Source of the DNA: Pseudomonas entomophila
GTDB taxonomy: Bacteria > Pseudomonadota > Gammaproteobacteria > Pseudomonadales > Pseudomonadaceae
Assembly (NCBI RefSeq): GCF_013523165.1
Contig: NZ_JAAMQI010000001.1
Span: forward strand, 1 to 64,000
Direction of reading: 5' to 3'
DNA: 64,000 bases
Each line of letters starts with the position of its first letter. The stretch's first letter is position 1. The translations under genes and the position numbers were made by a program. The notes beneath the pieces are model-generated. The model saw only the letters and a program-made list of their open reading frames with translations. It ran no database searches and was not told the origin of the DNA. This document shows, piece by piece, positions 9,261 to 18,969 of the stretch.

Positions 9261-9288
9261 CATGAAGCCGCCTTCGGGCGGCTTCATG
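9261..9288 (+). terminator. Terminator of yjcH-actP
   Basis: A perfect 12-base-pair stem catgaagccgcc/ggcggcttcatg is closed by a TTCG tetraloop, the most stable loop class. It starts 16 bases after the actP stop and separates the acetate genes from the fimbrial operon. The following T-run is poor (cgttct). Confidence 0.75.
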
Positions 9289-9452
9289 CGTTCTGGGAGC
9301 ACCTCCGCCCACCTTGGGAAATTTCCGAGATACGCTCGGAACGGTCCTGTTCTGCTGTCATACGGCACTGGCGAATAATCCTCCTTCCTGTCGGCATCGG
9401 CCGACTTGACATCGTACCTGCAACGTCCGCAGGTCATAAAAGGAGATGACTC

Positions 9453-9932
9453 ATGAAATCGCTCTTCAAGGCCCTTCCCTTGGTTCTGTTGGCAGCAGGC
9501 GCGGCACAGGCGGCTGATCCGATCGAGAAGCAAGTGTTGGTGACCGCCGTGGTGCCGACGGCCGCCTTCTACGTCGAACCGGTTGGCAGCGATTGGATGA
9601 ACGATCCTCAGGAGCTGCCTTGGAACCCGGTCAAATCGACCTTCGGCGAGATCCGTCACCAGTTGCAGGCCAAGAGCACCATCGGCCCGATCACCGGCTA
9701 CCTGCTCAACTCGCCCGTGATCACCAGCGGCCTGGATGCCATCGACCTCAGCGTCAAGGTGGGCAGCACCGAACTGGCCACCACCCCCAGCGAGATCCTC
9801 ACGGGGGCCCAGGCGCTCCCAGGCACCGTCATGGATTTCGTCGTCACCGCCAAGACCCCTGCCGGGGGTGCGTACACGCCAGGTAACTATCAAGGCCTGG
9901 TGAGCATGATGTTCGAAACCGCCGCGCCCTGA
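9453..9932 (+). CDS. Class 5 (CS1/CFA-I type) fimbrial major subunit
   Basis: This 159-residue secreted pilin has the signal peptide MKSLFKALPLVLLAAGAAQA. The mature protein starts ADPIEKQVLVTAVVPTAAFYVEP, the pattern of CooA/CblA-type subunits in which the N-terminal strand (here EKQVLVTAVV) completes the neighbouring subunit. It has no cysteine pair, as expected for this class and unlike type 1 pilins. AAGGAG lies just upstream. It heads an operon with the matching usher, chaperone and tip subunit. A stable hairpin directly after it could give it higher expression than the following genes. Confidence 0.85.
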   Translation: MKSLFKALPLVLLAAGAAQAADPIEKQVLVTAVVPTAAFYVEPVGSDWMNDPQELPWNPVKSTFGEIRHQLQAKSTIGPITGYLLNSPVITSGLDAIDLSVKVGSTELATTPSEILTGAQALPGTVMDFVVTAKTPAGGAYTPGNYQGLVSMMFETAAP

Positions 9933-9968
9933 TCTGCCTCGTCGTTCCTTCCTTCACCCTCTCGCCCG

Positions 9969-9998
9969 CCCTGCCGGTGACCCCGTCACCGGTCAGGG
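9969..9998 (+). promoter_or_regulatory. Intercistronic hairpin between pilin and usher genes
   Basis: The arms ccctgccggtgac and gtcaccggtcaggg (one bulged T) pair around a CCC loop, 36 bases after the pilin stop. There is no long T-run, so it is more likely a 3'-end stabiliser or attenuator that raises pilin mRNA over usher mRNA than a full terminator. A comparable hairpin sits after the pilin gene of the second fimbrial locus (61140-61163). Confidence 0.65.
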
Positions 9999-10023
9999 TG
10001 GGGCATTGCTTCCAGGCAGGGTC

Positions 10024-12525
10024 ATGAGCCGATTCATTCGAATGACAACAACCTGCGCCTGGCTTGTCGCTGCATTCGGCGTGTGCGCCGAACCGGCGCC
10101 GGCACGATCGCCGTCGGTGCTGACAGCGGTGGCCCAGGCGCAGGGCTTGCCTCGCGAATTCGAGGCGCATTTTTTCGACGTGCCGTTGGCCGTGCGGGTC
10201 GAGCTCGACGGGCGCTACCTTGGCGACGCCATGGTCGTGCTCAGCCGCAATGAGCATGTCCAATTGCTGGACTTCACCGATACCCAGGAAAGCCGCGAAC
10301 CGGATGCCGTGCGACGGCGCTGGCAGGCCCGGCTCGCCGACGGCCGCCCCCTGGGCGATTGCCAGGTCGACTGCGTGGACGGCCTGCGCGCGATTCACTA
10401 CAGCCTGGTCAACTCTCAATTGTCGCTATTGACCGCCGACGCCGAAAAGACTGGCCCGGCGGCGATCTACCACACCCTGCCGGAGCAGGGCAGCTATGGC
10501 CTGCTGCTGCGCAACCAGCTCAACCTGGTCGGCGGTGGCGAGCAGACCAGCGGGCGCTATGCCTTGCAAGGCCAGGGCAGCATCGGTCGCTGGACGACCC
10601 TGGCCGACGCACAGTTCGACCGTGGCAGCGATCAGCGCGAGGGGGCGCGCTATCGTCTCGACCAGCTCTACACCGAGCGCCTGGTGGACCAGCATTTCTA
10701 TCGCCTGGGCTATTTCACGCCCAGTGCCCAAGGCCTGGTACGCCAGCCACGGTTGCTGGGCAACAGTGCCGACACGACCCTGGGCCTGATGTTCGGCAGC
10801 AGTGACAGCCTGTTGATCGAAAGCGGCCAGCCCAGCACCACGCCGGTCTACGTCACGCCCAATCGCCACGGCATCGCCGAGATCTATCGCAATGGGGTGC
10901 TGATCAACAGCCAGCCGGTGCAGCCGGGGCTGCAGACGCTCGACACCCGTGTGCTGCCCGGGGGCATCTATGAAATCGAAGTGCGCCTGATGGAGGATGG
11001 GCAGGAGACCTCGCGCACTGAAGCGTTCATCTACAAGCCTTCCAACTGGAACAACAGCGAGAGCCGCTGGCGCTACAACCTGTTTCTTGGCCAGCAGACC
11101 AGTGCCCTGAGCAACTGGAACGATGACCACGATGGCAGTTTGAGCAGTGGCGCGATGGTCAACTACCTGCTGCACCCGCGCGCCGTCGTCGGTGCGTCGG
11201 TCCAGCAGGTCGATGATGCCCTGCAGTACGCCACCTCGCTCGACTGGGACGTCAAGGATCGCCTGAAGCTGTACGGCAACGTCAATCAGACCGAGGGGCT
11301 GGGCCACGGCTATGACCTGCAGACCCTCTACAACCATGAGTCGGGTTCGCTCGTGTTCAGCCACAGCCGTTCCTGGACGCAGTCCAGCCAGTCGCTTCGT
11401 GGGCCATTGGCACGCCAGCAGGTGCTGAGCCAGACCTCGTTGTCGCTCACTCAGCGCCTGAATGCACGCAGTACGGCCACGCTGCGCTTGGCTCACAGCA
11501 CGGGGGCTACCCAGGGTTTGGGCGTGGACCTGGGCTGGACGCAGTTCGGCAAGCTGGCGGGCTCGGATGCCAACTGGCGATTCTCGGTGTTCGATCGTCC
11601 TGGCACCCTCAGCAGCGGGCAGGCCCGCAATCGTGGGGTCAACCTGAGCCTGAGCATGAGCCTGGGCAGCCCCGGGCGACGTATCGCCGCGACCCTGGGT
11701 AGCCGCACGTCGCGGGACGGAGGGCGTGACCAGAATGCTTCGGTCAGCTACCAGCATGATGTCGATCGAGGCGCGCTCCGCACCCTCGGCGCCACCGCCA
11801 CGCTGGATCGCTATGGCGCCGGCATCGGCGGCAATGCCCAGTTCGAAAGCCGTGAGCTCAACGGCGATGTCTACGCGCAACGCTCGTCCTACAACGGTGA
11901 GGTCAGCGCCGGTCTGAACCTGCAGAGCGTCTTCGCCCTGGGTGCCGGCACGTTCGCCGCCAGTGGTCAGTTCATGGCCCACGACGCAGGGCTGATCGTC
12001 GATGTGGAGTCGGACGTCGAAGGGCTCATGCTGCGCGCCGACGACTTTCAGGGGCTCAGCGCCGTCCTGCGCCCAGGGCGCAACGTCCTGCCGGTGTCGG
12101 CCTACAGGCCGGGCCAGGTGCAGATCGACTTCCAGGACCGGCACGCGCCCGCCGCCGTGATCCAGCCCAATAGCCTGGACTACCACCTCAATCGCGGTGG
12201 CATCGAGTACCGGCAGTTGCGGGTGATGCGCACCGTGACGGTGCTGGGACGGCTGCTGGACGCGCACGGCAGAGGCCTGAGCGGTGCACAGGTCATCAAC
12301 CACGCCAGCCGTGGCGTGACCGAAGTCGACGGCTATTTCGCCGTGGAAATGAGCGAGTCGAACCCCGTGCTCGAAGTACGTCTGGACGGGCGAGCCGCCT
12401 GCCTGTTGAGCCTCGACCCGAACCGATTGAATCGTGAACATGACGTGCTGATGGCTGGTGACCAGCGCTGCGAGCCTGAAAGCCTGGCCACGGTCGCGAC
12501 ACGTGCCCCTGACGATCGATCGTGA
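10024..12525 (+). CDS. CS1/TcfC-type outer-membrane usher
   Basis: This 833-residue usher threads class 5 pilus subunits through the outer membrane. After a signal sequence (TTCAWLVAAFGVCA) comes a short N-terminal domain. The long central barrel is rich in alternating strands (LQGQGSIGRWTTLADAQFDRG, FYRLGYFTPSAQGLV), with a plug-like segment VYVTPNRHGIAEIYRNGVLINSQ and the PGLQTLDTRVLPGGIYEIEV motif. A C-terminal domain carries a carboxypeptidase-regulatory-like fold near GRLLDAHGRGLSGAQV. The layout matches CfaC/TcfC ushers rather than FimD. ATG 10024 is preferred over the in-frame TTG 10006. Confidence 0.85.
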   Translation: MSRFIRMTTTCAWLVAAFGVCAEPAPARSPSVLTAVAQAQGLPREFEAHFFDVPLAVRVELDGRYLGDAMVVLSRNEHVQLLDFTDTQESREPDAVRRRWQARLADGRPLGDCQVDCVDGLRAIHYSLVNSQLSLLTADAEKTGPAAIYHTLPEQGSYGLLLRNQLNLVGGGEQTSGRYALQGQGSIGRWTTLADAQFDRGSDQREGARYRLDQLYTERLVDQHFYRLGYFTPSAQGLVRQPRLLGNSADTTLGLMFGSSDSLLIESGQPSTTPVYVTPNRHGIAEIYRNGVLINSQPVQPGLQTLDTRVLPGGIYEIEVRLMEDGQETSRTEAFIYKPSNWNNSESRWRYNLFLGQQTSALSNWNDDHDGSLSSGAMVNYLLHPRAVVGASVQQVDDALQYATSLDWDVKDRLKLYGNVNQTEGLGHGYDLQTLYNHESGSLVFSHSRSWTQSSQSLRGPLARQQVLSQTSLSLTQRLNARSTATLRLAHSTGATQGLGVDLGWTQFGKLAGSDANWRFSVFDRPGTLSSGQARNRGVNLSLSMSLGSPGRRIAATLGSRTSRDGGRDQNASVSYQHDVDRGALRTLGATATLDRYGAGIGGNAQFESRELNGDVYAQRSSYNGEVSAGLNLQSVFALGAGTFAASGQFMAHDAGLIVDVESDVEGLMLRADDFQGLSAVLRPGRNVLPVSAYRPGQVQIDFQDRHAPAAVIQPNSLDYHLNRGGIEYRQLRVMRTVTVLGRLLDAHGRGLSGAQVINHASRGVTEVDGYFAVEMSESNPVLEVRLDGRAACLLSLDPNRLNREHDVLMAGDQRCEPESLATVATRAPDDRS

Positions 12526-12652
12526 TTACGGGGAAGGCGTGCGCGTGCCGGCGTCGCACCGATACGCGGTAGGAAATTTCTCAAAACATTGTAGGAGGCG
12601 TCTTTAAGTGGGCGCTTCGCAAGCGATACCCACGCAGAGGGGGTAATACTGA

Positions 12653-13420
12653 ATGGCCATTATCGGAAGAAACAGATTCAGGATGAACAAGCGTGTGTAC
12701 GGTGTGTTCTTGGCCCTGCTGATGTGCCCCTTGCCGCTGCAGGCGGCGCCGGAGCTCAACATCGGCGGCCTGTACGACTACATCGAGGGCGACAGGAGCA
12801 CGTTGCTCAAGCGGATCCGCAACGGTGGCGATACCACGGCCTTCGTCAAGGTCAGCGTGGCGGAGCTGGTCTACGACGCCCAGGGCAAGGCCAGCGAGGT
12901 CAGCCTGGAAGGGCTGGCCATGGATGCACGCGCTCTGGTGGTCAGCCCGGCCCGGCTGATCGTGCCGGCGCGCGGCTTGCAGTCGGTGCGTCTGCTGTAT
13001 CGCGGCACGCGTGAGCGCGAGCGCTATTTCCGGGTGCGGTTCATCCCGGTGCTGCCGGAGGTCGACGATGGCTTCGCGGTCGATCAAGCCGAAGCCGACG
13101 CCTACCGCGACAGCCTCAGGGCCGGCGTCAATCTGCTGGCAGGCTATGGTTCGCTGCTGTTCGTGCGGCCTGATGCCCCCCGCTATCAGACGGACCTCGA
13201 CTATGTCGATGGCAAGCTGAAAGTCAGCAACCACGGCAACAGTACCGTGGCCCTCGATCATTTTCGCGTCTGTCAGTCCGCGGACCAGGCCTGCGGACCG
13301 GCGACCAAGCACCACCTGTTGCCAGGACGGACCCGACTGTTCGAGGACGAGGGCGGTCATGTGTTCCAGTTCGAGCTGCAGGAGGGAGAACGGCATGAAC
13401 ACAAGGTGGTGGGCGCATGA
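12653..13420 (+). CDS. CS1-type periplasmic fimbrial chaperone
   Basis: This 255-residue CooB/CfaA-like chaperone caps class 5 pilus subunits in the periplasm. The signal sequence YGVFLALLMCPLPLQA is followed by an Ig-like N-domain containing LVVSPARLIVPARGLQSVRLLYRG, the G1-strand/basic-residue region that zips to subunits. A C-domain follows with one cysteine pair (VCQSADQAC). A start at 12653 has GAGGGGG upstream; an in-frame ATG at 12683 sits right against a weak site and is less likely. The stop overlaps the next start by four bases. Confidence 0.82.
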   Translation: MAIIGRNRFRMNKRVYGVFLALLMCPLPLQAAPELNIGGLYDYIEGDRSTLLKRIRNGGDTTAFVKVSVAELVYDAQGKASEVSLEGLAMDARALVVSPARLIVPARGLQSVRLLYRGTRERERYFRVRFIPVLPEVDDGFAVDQAEADAYRDSLRAGVNLLAGYGSLLFVRPDAPRYQTDLDYVDGKLKVSNHGNSTVALDHFRVCQSADQACGPATKHHLLPGRTRLFEDEGGHVFQFELQEGERHEHKVVGA

Positions 13421-14625
13421 AGGGCATGACGCACACGGGAAGCGCAGGCTGGCTGTCGCGGATACTGGCGGGCGCGGTACTCGTCGTGTTGACGTCCGTG
13501 GCGGGAGCTAGCGAAGTGACCCTGACCGCCCAGTATCGGGGGGGCGGGACGGGGCAGTTCGAAAACACGACCCCGCCCGCGCAGAACTGCAGGTTGTTCG
13601 GATCGCTCTGCATCAAGGGCCAGACGGTGGACATCCCGCTCACTTATGGCAAGCAGGTCACCAAGGCGACCGGCAATGTGCGCGATCAGTTGTACGTGCA
13701 AACGCCCCGACGTCGAGAGGTCGATGTCTACGACCAGGACACGGGTGATCCTCACAGGCTGTCGTTCGAAATAAGCGGGCTGATGCTCGACGTCATCTCG
13801 AACGACTACTCGCATAATCCGCTTACCAACGGCATGCCCAACGGTGGCTGTACATTGTTAGGGGGGATCGGTTATCAGTCGCAGCGTCGTGCGATCAGGG
13901 GGCTTCGCATTACCAGCGTCGCTTCGCCCTCAGGCTGCTGGCAGGTCAATGTATTCGCGCCCAACACCCATGTGGAGCCTGTGCAGGTGTCGCGGATTGC
14001 CATCGCCTACAACCTGGCCATGCCCCCGACCTACCGCATGAAGCCAGGTCTGTACCGCGGTACTACCATCTTCACGGTGGGGCCGGGCGGCGATTTCGAC
14101 TTTGGTGATCAGGTGCATGACTTGAGCGACAACACGTTGACCATCCATTTCGAGCTGGAGGTGGAGCACGCGTTCATCTTCGATTTTCCGCCCGGTTCCG
14201 AACGGGCCGTGCTGGAGCCGGTAGGCGGCTGGAAGGCATGGCTGAATGGTGGCCGAGTGCCGCAGCGGCTTTACCGCGACCTGCCGATGCGGGTGTGGTC
14301 CACAGGGCCGTTGAAGGTTTACAAGCTGTGCGAGTACGACGTCGGCCTGGACTGCGGGATCCGCAATGACCTGGGCGAAGACGTGCCGGTGCGTGTGTCG
14401 CTCAGCCTGCCATCGGGCATCCGTTATCAAGGCGGGCCGGTCACGCGCCTGACACTGCCAACCGGGCGCGCTGCGGCGCTTCGGTTCGACTCGGTGATCC
14501 CTACCATCAACCGCCCGGGCGAACTGCATTTCGAAGTCACTCAAGCGGACGTGCAGCCCATGCTTGGCCGGGCAGGCAAGACCTACAAAGGCAAAGCCAC
14601 CGTCGTGTTCGACGCCGAACTCTAG
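13417..14625 (+). CDS. CS1-type minor tip adhesin (CooD/CfaE-like)
   Basis: This 402-residue secreted protein is in the position of the tip subunit. The signal sequence is ILAGAVLVVLTSVAGA and the mature protein begins SEVTLTAQYRGGGTGQFENTT. Several cysteines (NCRLFGSLC, GGCTLLG, SGCWQV, KLCEYDVGLDCG) suggest a disulphide-stabilised lectin-like adhesin domain, followed by a pilin-like C-terminal half ending KTYKGKATVVFDAEL. Operon position, size and the ATGA overlap with the chaperone agree with CooD/CfaE. The ligand cannot be predicted. The stop is 23 bases before the response regulator gene. Confidence 0.78.
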   Translation: MKGMTHTGSAGWLSRILAGAVLVVLTSVAGASEVTLTAQYRGGGTGQFENTTPPAQNCRLFGSLCIKGQTVDIPLTYGKQVTKATGNVRDQLYVQTPRRREVDVYDQDTGDPHRLSFEISGLMLDVISNDYSHNPLTNGMPNGGCTLLGGIGYQSQRRAIRGLRITSVASPSGCWQVNVFAPNTHVEPVQVSRIAIAYNLAMPPTYRMKPGLYRGTTIFTVGPGGDFDFGDQVHDLSDNTLTIHFELEVEHAFIFDFPPGSERAVLEPVGGWKAWLNGGRVPQRLYRDLPMRVWSTGPLKVYKLCEYDVGLDCGIRNDLGEDVPVRVSLSLPSGIRYQGGPVTRLTLPTGRAAALRFDSVIPTINRPGELHFEVTQADVQPMLGRAGKTYKGKATVVFDAEL

Positions 14626-14648
14626 CGCTAGGCAATGAGGAAGGATCC

Positions 14649-15275
14649 ATGTACACAGCACTGGTGGTCGACGACCACCCTTTCATCCGGACCAGCGTGC
14701 GCCTGCAGCTGCAGCATGACCACATCAAGGTGATCGGCGAGACCGACAGCGGTGTCGATGCCCTGCGGCTGATCCGTGAGCATGCGCCGAACCTGGTGAT
14801 TCTCGACATCTCGCTGCCAGGGCTCGACGGCATGCAGGTCTTGCAGCGCATCACTGCGCTGGAGCACCCGCCGCGGGTGCTGATGCTGACCTCGCAGATG
14901 GCCGACACCTTTTCGCTGCGCTGCATGAAGGCAGGGGCCGCCGGGTTCATCTGCAAGACCGACGACCTGGGCGAGCTGAGCCGGGCCGTGCTGGCAATCC
15001 GCTCGGGCTTCACCTATTTCCCGGAGGTGTCGCTCAGTTCGGTGTGCCGGCAAGACATGCAGACCAGCGAGAAGGCGTGTCTGGCCAGCCTCAGCGACCG
15101 CGAGCTGATCATCCTGCAGTACCTGGCGCGGGGCTTGAGCAACAAGGCGATCGGTGAACTCATGCTGCTGAGCAACAAGACCGTCAGCACCTACAAGTCG
15201 CGCCTGATCGAAAAGCTCGGCGTGCGATCGTTGATCGACCTGGCGGACCTCGCCAGGCGCAATGGCCTGGTGTGA
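14649..15275 (+). CDS. LuxR-type response regulator, RocA/BvgA/EvgA-like
   Basis: This 208-residue cytoplasmic regulator has an N-terminal receiver with the acidic pair Asp8-Asp9 (VVDDHPF), phospho-acceptor Asp53 (LVILDISLPGLDG), Thr81 and Lys103, so it looks fully phosphorylatable. The C-terminus is a GerE/LuxR helix-turn-helix (SDRELIILQYLARGLSNKAI). It lies 23 bases after the tip adhesin gene and overlaps the kinase start by four bases, so pili and regulator are probably co-transcribed. The parallel with RocA1/RocS1 beside cup fimbriae in P. aeruginosa suggests it controls this operon; that is inference. Confidence 0.88.
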   Translation: MYTALVVDDHPFIRTSVRLQLQHDHIKVIGETDSGVDALRLIREHAPNLVILDISLPGLDGMQVLQRITALEHPPRVLMLTSQMADTFSLRCMKAGAAGFICKTDDLGELSRAVLAIRSGFTYFPEVSLSSVCRQDMQTSEKACLASLSDRELIILQYLARGLSNKAIGELMLLSNKTVSTYKSRLIEKLGVRSLIDLADLARRNGLV

Positions 15276-18200
15276 TCATCACCCTGGCACGCCTCGCCAT
15301 GATCCTCTGGATGCTGGCAGGGCTGTGGCTGCCACTGGCGCGGGCGGACGAAACCAAGGCTCACCTGCAAGGGCGCGCCGTGCTCGGGCGCACGCTGCCC
15401 CCGCCGGACGAGGCGCAACTGCGCTGGCTGTGGAGCCGGCGTGCGCTCAGCCTAGGCGTGGTCCAGGCCGACGAGCCGCCGCTGGGCGTGATCGGCCCGA
15501 GTCGCGCCTACGAAGGCATCACCGCGGACTACGCGGGGCTGCTGTCCGACTACCTGCGACTGCCGATCGAGGTACTGACCTTCGACTCGCTGGCCGAAGC
15601 GACGGTGGCACTGCGCACCGGCCAGGTCGATCTGCTCGGGGGTGTCACCGCGCAGCAGGCTGCGCAGGCGGGTCTTGTGCTGTCGCGTGCCTACGCCGAG
15701 GACATGCCGCGTCAGGCGGTGCGCGACAATACTCGGGTTGGTTGCCAGGCCGAGGGCGTCGTGCGTGTGGCCATGCGCGACGGTTACCGGGACAGTGAAC
15801 AGCTGCGCACGCAGTACCCGCAGGCGCAGGTGCAGCCGTATGCGTCCACGCGTCAGGCAATGGGCGCCGTCGCGTTCGGCCAGGCCGACGTGTTCGTGGG
15901 CAGCGCCCTGGAAAGCCACTACCTGGTCGGGCGTGCGCAGATGGGCAATCTGGTGCTGCGCGAATGCCCAGGTGGCTTGCGTCAATCGATCGGCTTTGCC
16001 TTCGCGGCGCAGCAGACGACCTTGGCCGGCTTGGTCGACAACGTGTTGAGCCCGCTCACGGAACAGGAGCACGCACGTATCCATCAGCGCTGGATGCCAT
16101 TCGTCGAGCAACTGGCCGAGCACACCCCGACGGTCCTGTCGTTGACACCGGCCGAGCAACGTTGGCTGCAGAACAGGCCGCGACTGCGCGTGCTGCTCGA
16201 CGAGCAGATGCTGCCGTTGAGCTATCGTGATGCTGAAGGGCATTTCCGGGGGCTGAGCGTCGATGTGCTCGAACGCATCGGGCGCGCCACAGGCCTGACG
16301 TTCGAGTTCTCCAGTGGCGGCACCGTCGAGCAGATGATCGAGCAGTTGCGTCAGGGGCGTGCCGACCTGATCGGTGCACTGACGCCCAGCGCTGCGCGCG
16401 AGCAATACCTGACCTTCAGCCGCGCCTACCTGACCTCGGCGCGAGTACTGGTCACCGCAGCCGACGACACGGCGCCCGTCAGCCTGGACCAGTTGCAGGG
16501 GCAGCGGGTCGCCACGTTGGCCAGTGGCTTTCCCAGCCGCTACCTGCGCGAGCATTACCCGGGCATCACACACGTGGATGTGCAAGGGCCGCAGGAGGCG
16601 GTGCTCAAGGTCAGCGAGAACCAGGTGGAGGCGGCCGTGCTGCCGTTGGTGTGCGTGCGCTCGCTCTCGACACGCCTGCCCAGGGGCCGCTTTCGCATCA
16701 GCGCCAGCCTGGCCTTGCCACCGGCGCACTTCGCCTTGGCGACCCGCCAGGGTGACACGCAATTGAGCGCCATCCTCGACAAGGCCTTGTCCAGCCTCGC
16801 GCCCCAGGAACTCGACGCCATGGCGCGTCGCTGGCAGGGCGAGCCGATCGTCGGCGACAATTTCTGGCACCGGCACCGGCAGCAGGTCTTGCAAGGCTTC
16901 ACAGCCATCCTCTTGCTACTGGTGCTGGCCCTGGCCTGGGTGCGCTACCTGCGCCGCCTGATCCGCATCCGCGCCCAGGCCGAACGCGCCTTGGCCGACC
17001 AGCTGGAGTTCATGCGCGTGATGATCGACGGGACGCCTCATCCCCTCTACGTCTGCGATCGGGACGGGCGCCTGATCACGTGCAACAGTTGCTACCTGGA
17101 GACCTTGGGCGTGGGCCGGGACGAGGTGGTCGGCCAGTTGCTCGGTTGCCTGCCGCACCTGGCCTGGCAACGCGGCTGGCGTGAGGTGCTGTGCTCGGGG
17201 CAGGCGCAGGTCGAGGATCGGCAGGTCCGGCTGGCCGATGGCCGCGAGCGCATCTTCTATCACTGGATGCTGCCATGCCGCAGCGACCATGCCGGCGCCA
17301 GCGTGATCGCTGGCTGGATCGACGTCACCGAGCGCTACCAGTTGCAGGCCGACCTGCAGCGGGCCAAAGAGGAGGCCGAGCAGGCCAACCAGGCCAAGAC
17401 GCACTTTCTGGCCACCATGAGCCATGAGATCCGTACGCCCATGAACGCCGTGCTCGGCACCTTGGAGCTGGCGTTGCGCAAGGCTGAGCAGGGCATCCTC
17501 GACCGGGTTTCCATCGAGGTGGCCTCCGAGGCGGCGCGTGGATTGCTGGCGCTGATCGGCGACATCCTCGATGTGACGCGCATCGAGTCCGGGCACCTGG
17601 AGATCAACCGGGAAGCCGTGCCCCTGGCCCGTCACACCGGCAGCGTGGTGCAGCTGTTCCAGCCACAGGCCCGGGCCAAGGGCTTGCACCTGAGCCTGGA
17701 ACTGGAAGGCGAGGTCGAGCGTGAGGTGCTGATCGACCCGTTGCGGTTCAAACAGGTGCTCGCCAACCTGGTCAGCAATGCCATCAAGTTCACCCAGCAC
17801 GGCACGGTGCGGGTGAGCCTGCGATTGATGCCGCGCGAGGATGCGCTGTTGGCCCTGAGCCTGACGGTCGAGGACACCGGCATCGGTATCCCGCAAGCGG
17901 ACCTTGCCCGGCTGGGCGAACCGTTCTGGCAAGCCTGCAACCACCGGCAGTCCAGTGGACGTGGCGCGGGACTCGGGTTGTCCATCAGCCAGACGCTCTG
18001 CCAATTGATGGGCGCCAGCATGGCCTTGCACAGTGACTTGGGCGTGGGAACACGCATCGAGATCGAGATGGCCGTCGAGCCTGCCTCCAAGGCGGCGTCC
18101 GGCCCCGCGGCGCCTGCCGAGCCACCAGGGGCGCCGCCAGCGAACGCACGACCGGGCCTGCGGGTGCTGGTGGTCGACGACTATCCGGCCAATCGTCTGC

Positions 18201-18967
18201 TGCTGGTTCACCAACTGGCGTACCTGGGGCATCAGGCCAGCATGGCCGAGCAGGGTATCCAGGGCCTGCGCCAGTGGATCGCCGGGCGTTTCGACCTGGT
18301 CATCAGCGATTGCAGCATGCCGGGCATGGATGGCTACGCGCTGTGCCGCGCGATCCGCCTTCACGAACAACGGCATGGCTGGCCGCGTTGCCGGGTGGTG
18401 GGCATCACGGCCAATGCCGTGGCCGATGAACGCCGGCGTTGCCTGGCGGCCGGCATGGACGACTGCCTGTTCAAGCCACTGAGCCTCAAGGCATTGGCCG
18501 CCGTGCTCGACGCTATCCACTCTGATGATCGCCAGCCCGCGAACGCCCACGAGGGGGCCATCGATGCCGACCTGGGCAGTTTGCGCCGGTTGACCGGCAA
18601 CGACCCCGATGCCTTCAAAGGCTTGCTGCGCGATCTGCTCGACAGCAACCGCCAGGACCTGGCCGAGCTCAAGCGCCTGGCCGAGTGCGGCGACCTGCCC
18701 GCATTGGCCAGGTTGGCACACCGCATCAAGGGCGGCGCGCGCCTGGTGCGTGCCAGCGCGCTGGTCAAGGCCTGTGAACAGGTCGAACGCAGTTGCCTGG
18801 GAAAACCGGTGTCCCTGGACGTGCTGAACGTGCGCGTCGACGCCATTCGGCAGGCGATGCAGGCGCTCGAGGACGAGTTGCGGGGGCGGCGTGAGCACGT
18901 GCGGACGGGGCCGCCGGACGCCCGCGCACGTGAGATCGGTGGGCAGGATGCGCGCCATGGAGGCTGA
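15272..18967 (+). CDS. BvgS/EvgS-like unorthodox hybrid sensor kinase (RocS-type)
   Basis: This is a 1231-residue inner-membrane kinase. A signal sequence leads into two tandem periplasmic Venus-flytrap (SBP_bac_3) domains at about residues 55-270 and 290-530. A transmembrane helix (LQGFTAILLLLVLALAWV), a PAS domain and HisKA with His718 (TMSHEIRTPMN) follow. Next are an HATPase with NAIKFT, DTGIGIP and GAGLGL, a receiver with Asp1013 (VISDCSMPGMDG) and an HPt with His1150 (LAHRIKGGA). All phosphorelay residues are intact. The GTG start overlaps the regulator stop; ATG 15299 is an alternative. Its partners are the flanking regulator and the EAL protein. Confidence 0.9.
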   Translation: MIITLARLAMILWMLAGLWLPLARADETKAHLQGRAVLGRTLPPPDEAQLRWLWSRRALSLGVVQADEPPLGVIGPSRAYEGITADYAGLLSDYLRLPIEVLTFDSLAEATVALRTGQVDLLGGVTAQQAAQAGLVLSRAYAEDMPRQAVRDNTRVGCQAEGVVRVAMRDGYRDSEQLRTQYPQAQVQPYASTRQAMGAVAFGQADVFVGSALESHYLVGRAQMGNLVLRECPGGLRQSIGFAFAAQQTTLAGLVDNVLSPLTEQEHARIHQRWMPFVEQLAEHTPTVLSLTPAEQRWLQNRPRLRVLLDEQMLPLSYRDAEGHFRGLSVDVLERIGRATGLTFEFSSGGTVEQMIEQLRQGRADLIGALTPSAAREQYLTFSRAYLTSARVLVTAADDTAPVSLDQLQGQRVATLASGFPSRYLREHYPGITHVDVQGPQEAVLKVSENQVEAAVLPLVCVRSLSTRLPRGRFRISASLALPPAHFALATRQGDTQLSAILDKALSSLAPQELDAMARRWQGEPIVGDNFWHRHRQQVLQGFTAILLLLVLALAWVRYLRRLIRIRAQAERALADQLEFMRVMIDGTPHPLYVCDRDGRLITCNSCYLETLGVGRDEVVGQLLGCLPHLAWQRGWREVLCSGQAQVEDRQVRLADGRERIFYHWMLPCRSDHAGASVIAGWIDVTERYQLQADLQRAKEEAEQANQAKTHFLATMSHEIRTPMNAVLGTLELALRKAEQGILDRVSIEVASEAARGLLALIGDILDVTRIESGHLEINREAVPLARHTGSVVQLFQPQARAKGLHLSLELEGEVEREVLIDPLRFKQVLANLVSNAIKFTQHGTVRVSLRLMPREDALLALSLTVEDTGIGIPQADLARLGEPFWQACNHRQSSGRGAGLGLSISQTLCQLMGASMALHSDLGVGTRIEIEMAVEPASKAASGPAAPAEPPGAPPANARPGLRVLVVDDYPANRLLLVHQLAYLGHQASMAEQGIQGLRQWIAGRFDLVISDCSMPGMDGYALCRAIRLHEQRHGWPRCRVVGITANAVADERRRCLAAGMDDCLFKPLSLKALAAVLDAIHSDDRQPANAHEGAIDADLGSLRRLTGNDPDAFKGLLRDLLDSNRQDLAELKRLAECGDLPALARLAHRIKGGARLVRASALVKACEQVERSCLGKPVSLDVLNVRVDAIRQAMQALEDELRGRREHVRTGPPDARAREIGGQDARHGG

Positions 18968-18969
18968 CG

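Noticed and set aside
9246..9449. Small plus-strand frame of 67 codons before the pilin gene
   Set aside because: It begins at the actP terminator hairpin and covers the fimbrial promoter region; no initiation signal.
10426..12441. A 671-codon open frame antisense to the class 5 usher
   Set aside because: It is a shadow frame; the plus-strand usher is well supported and operon-consistent.
16916..18958. A 680-codon frame antisense to the hybrid kinase
   Set aside because: The kinase frame contains all phosphorelay motifs; the antisense frame has none.
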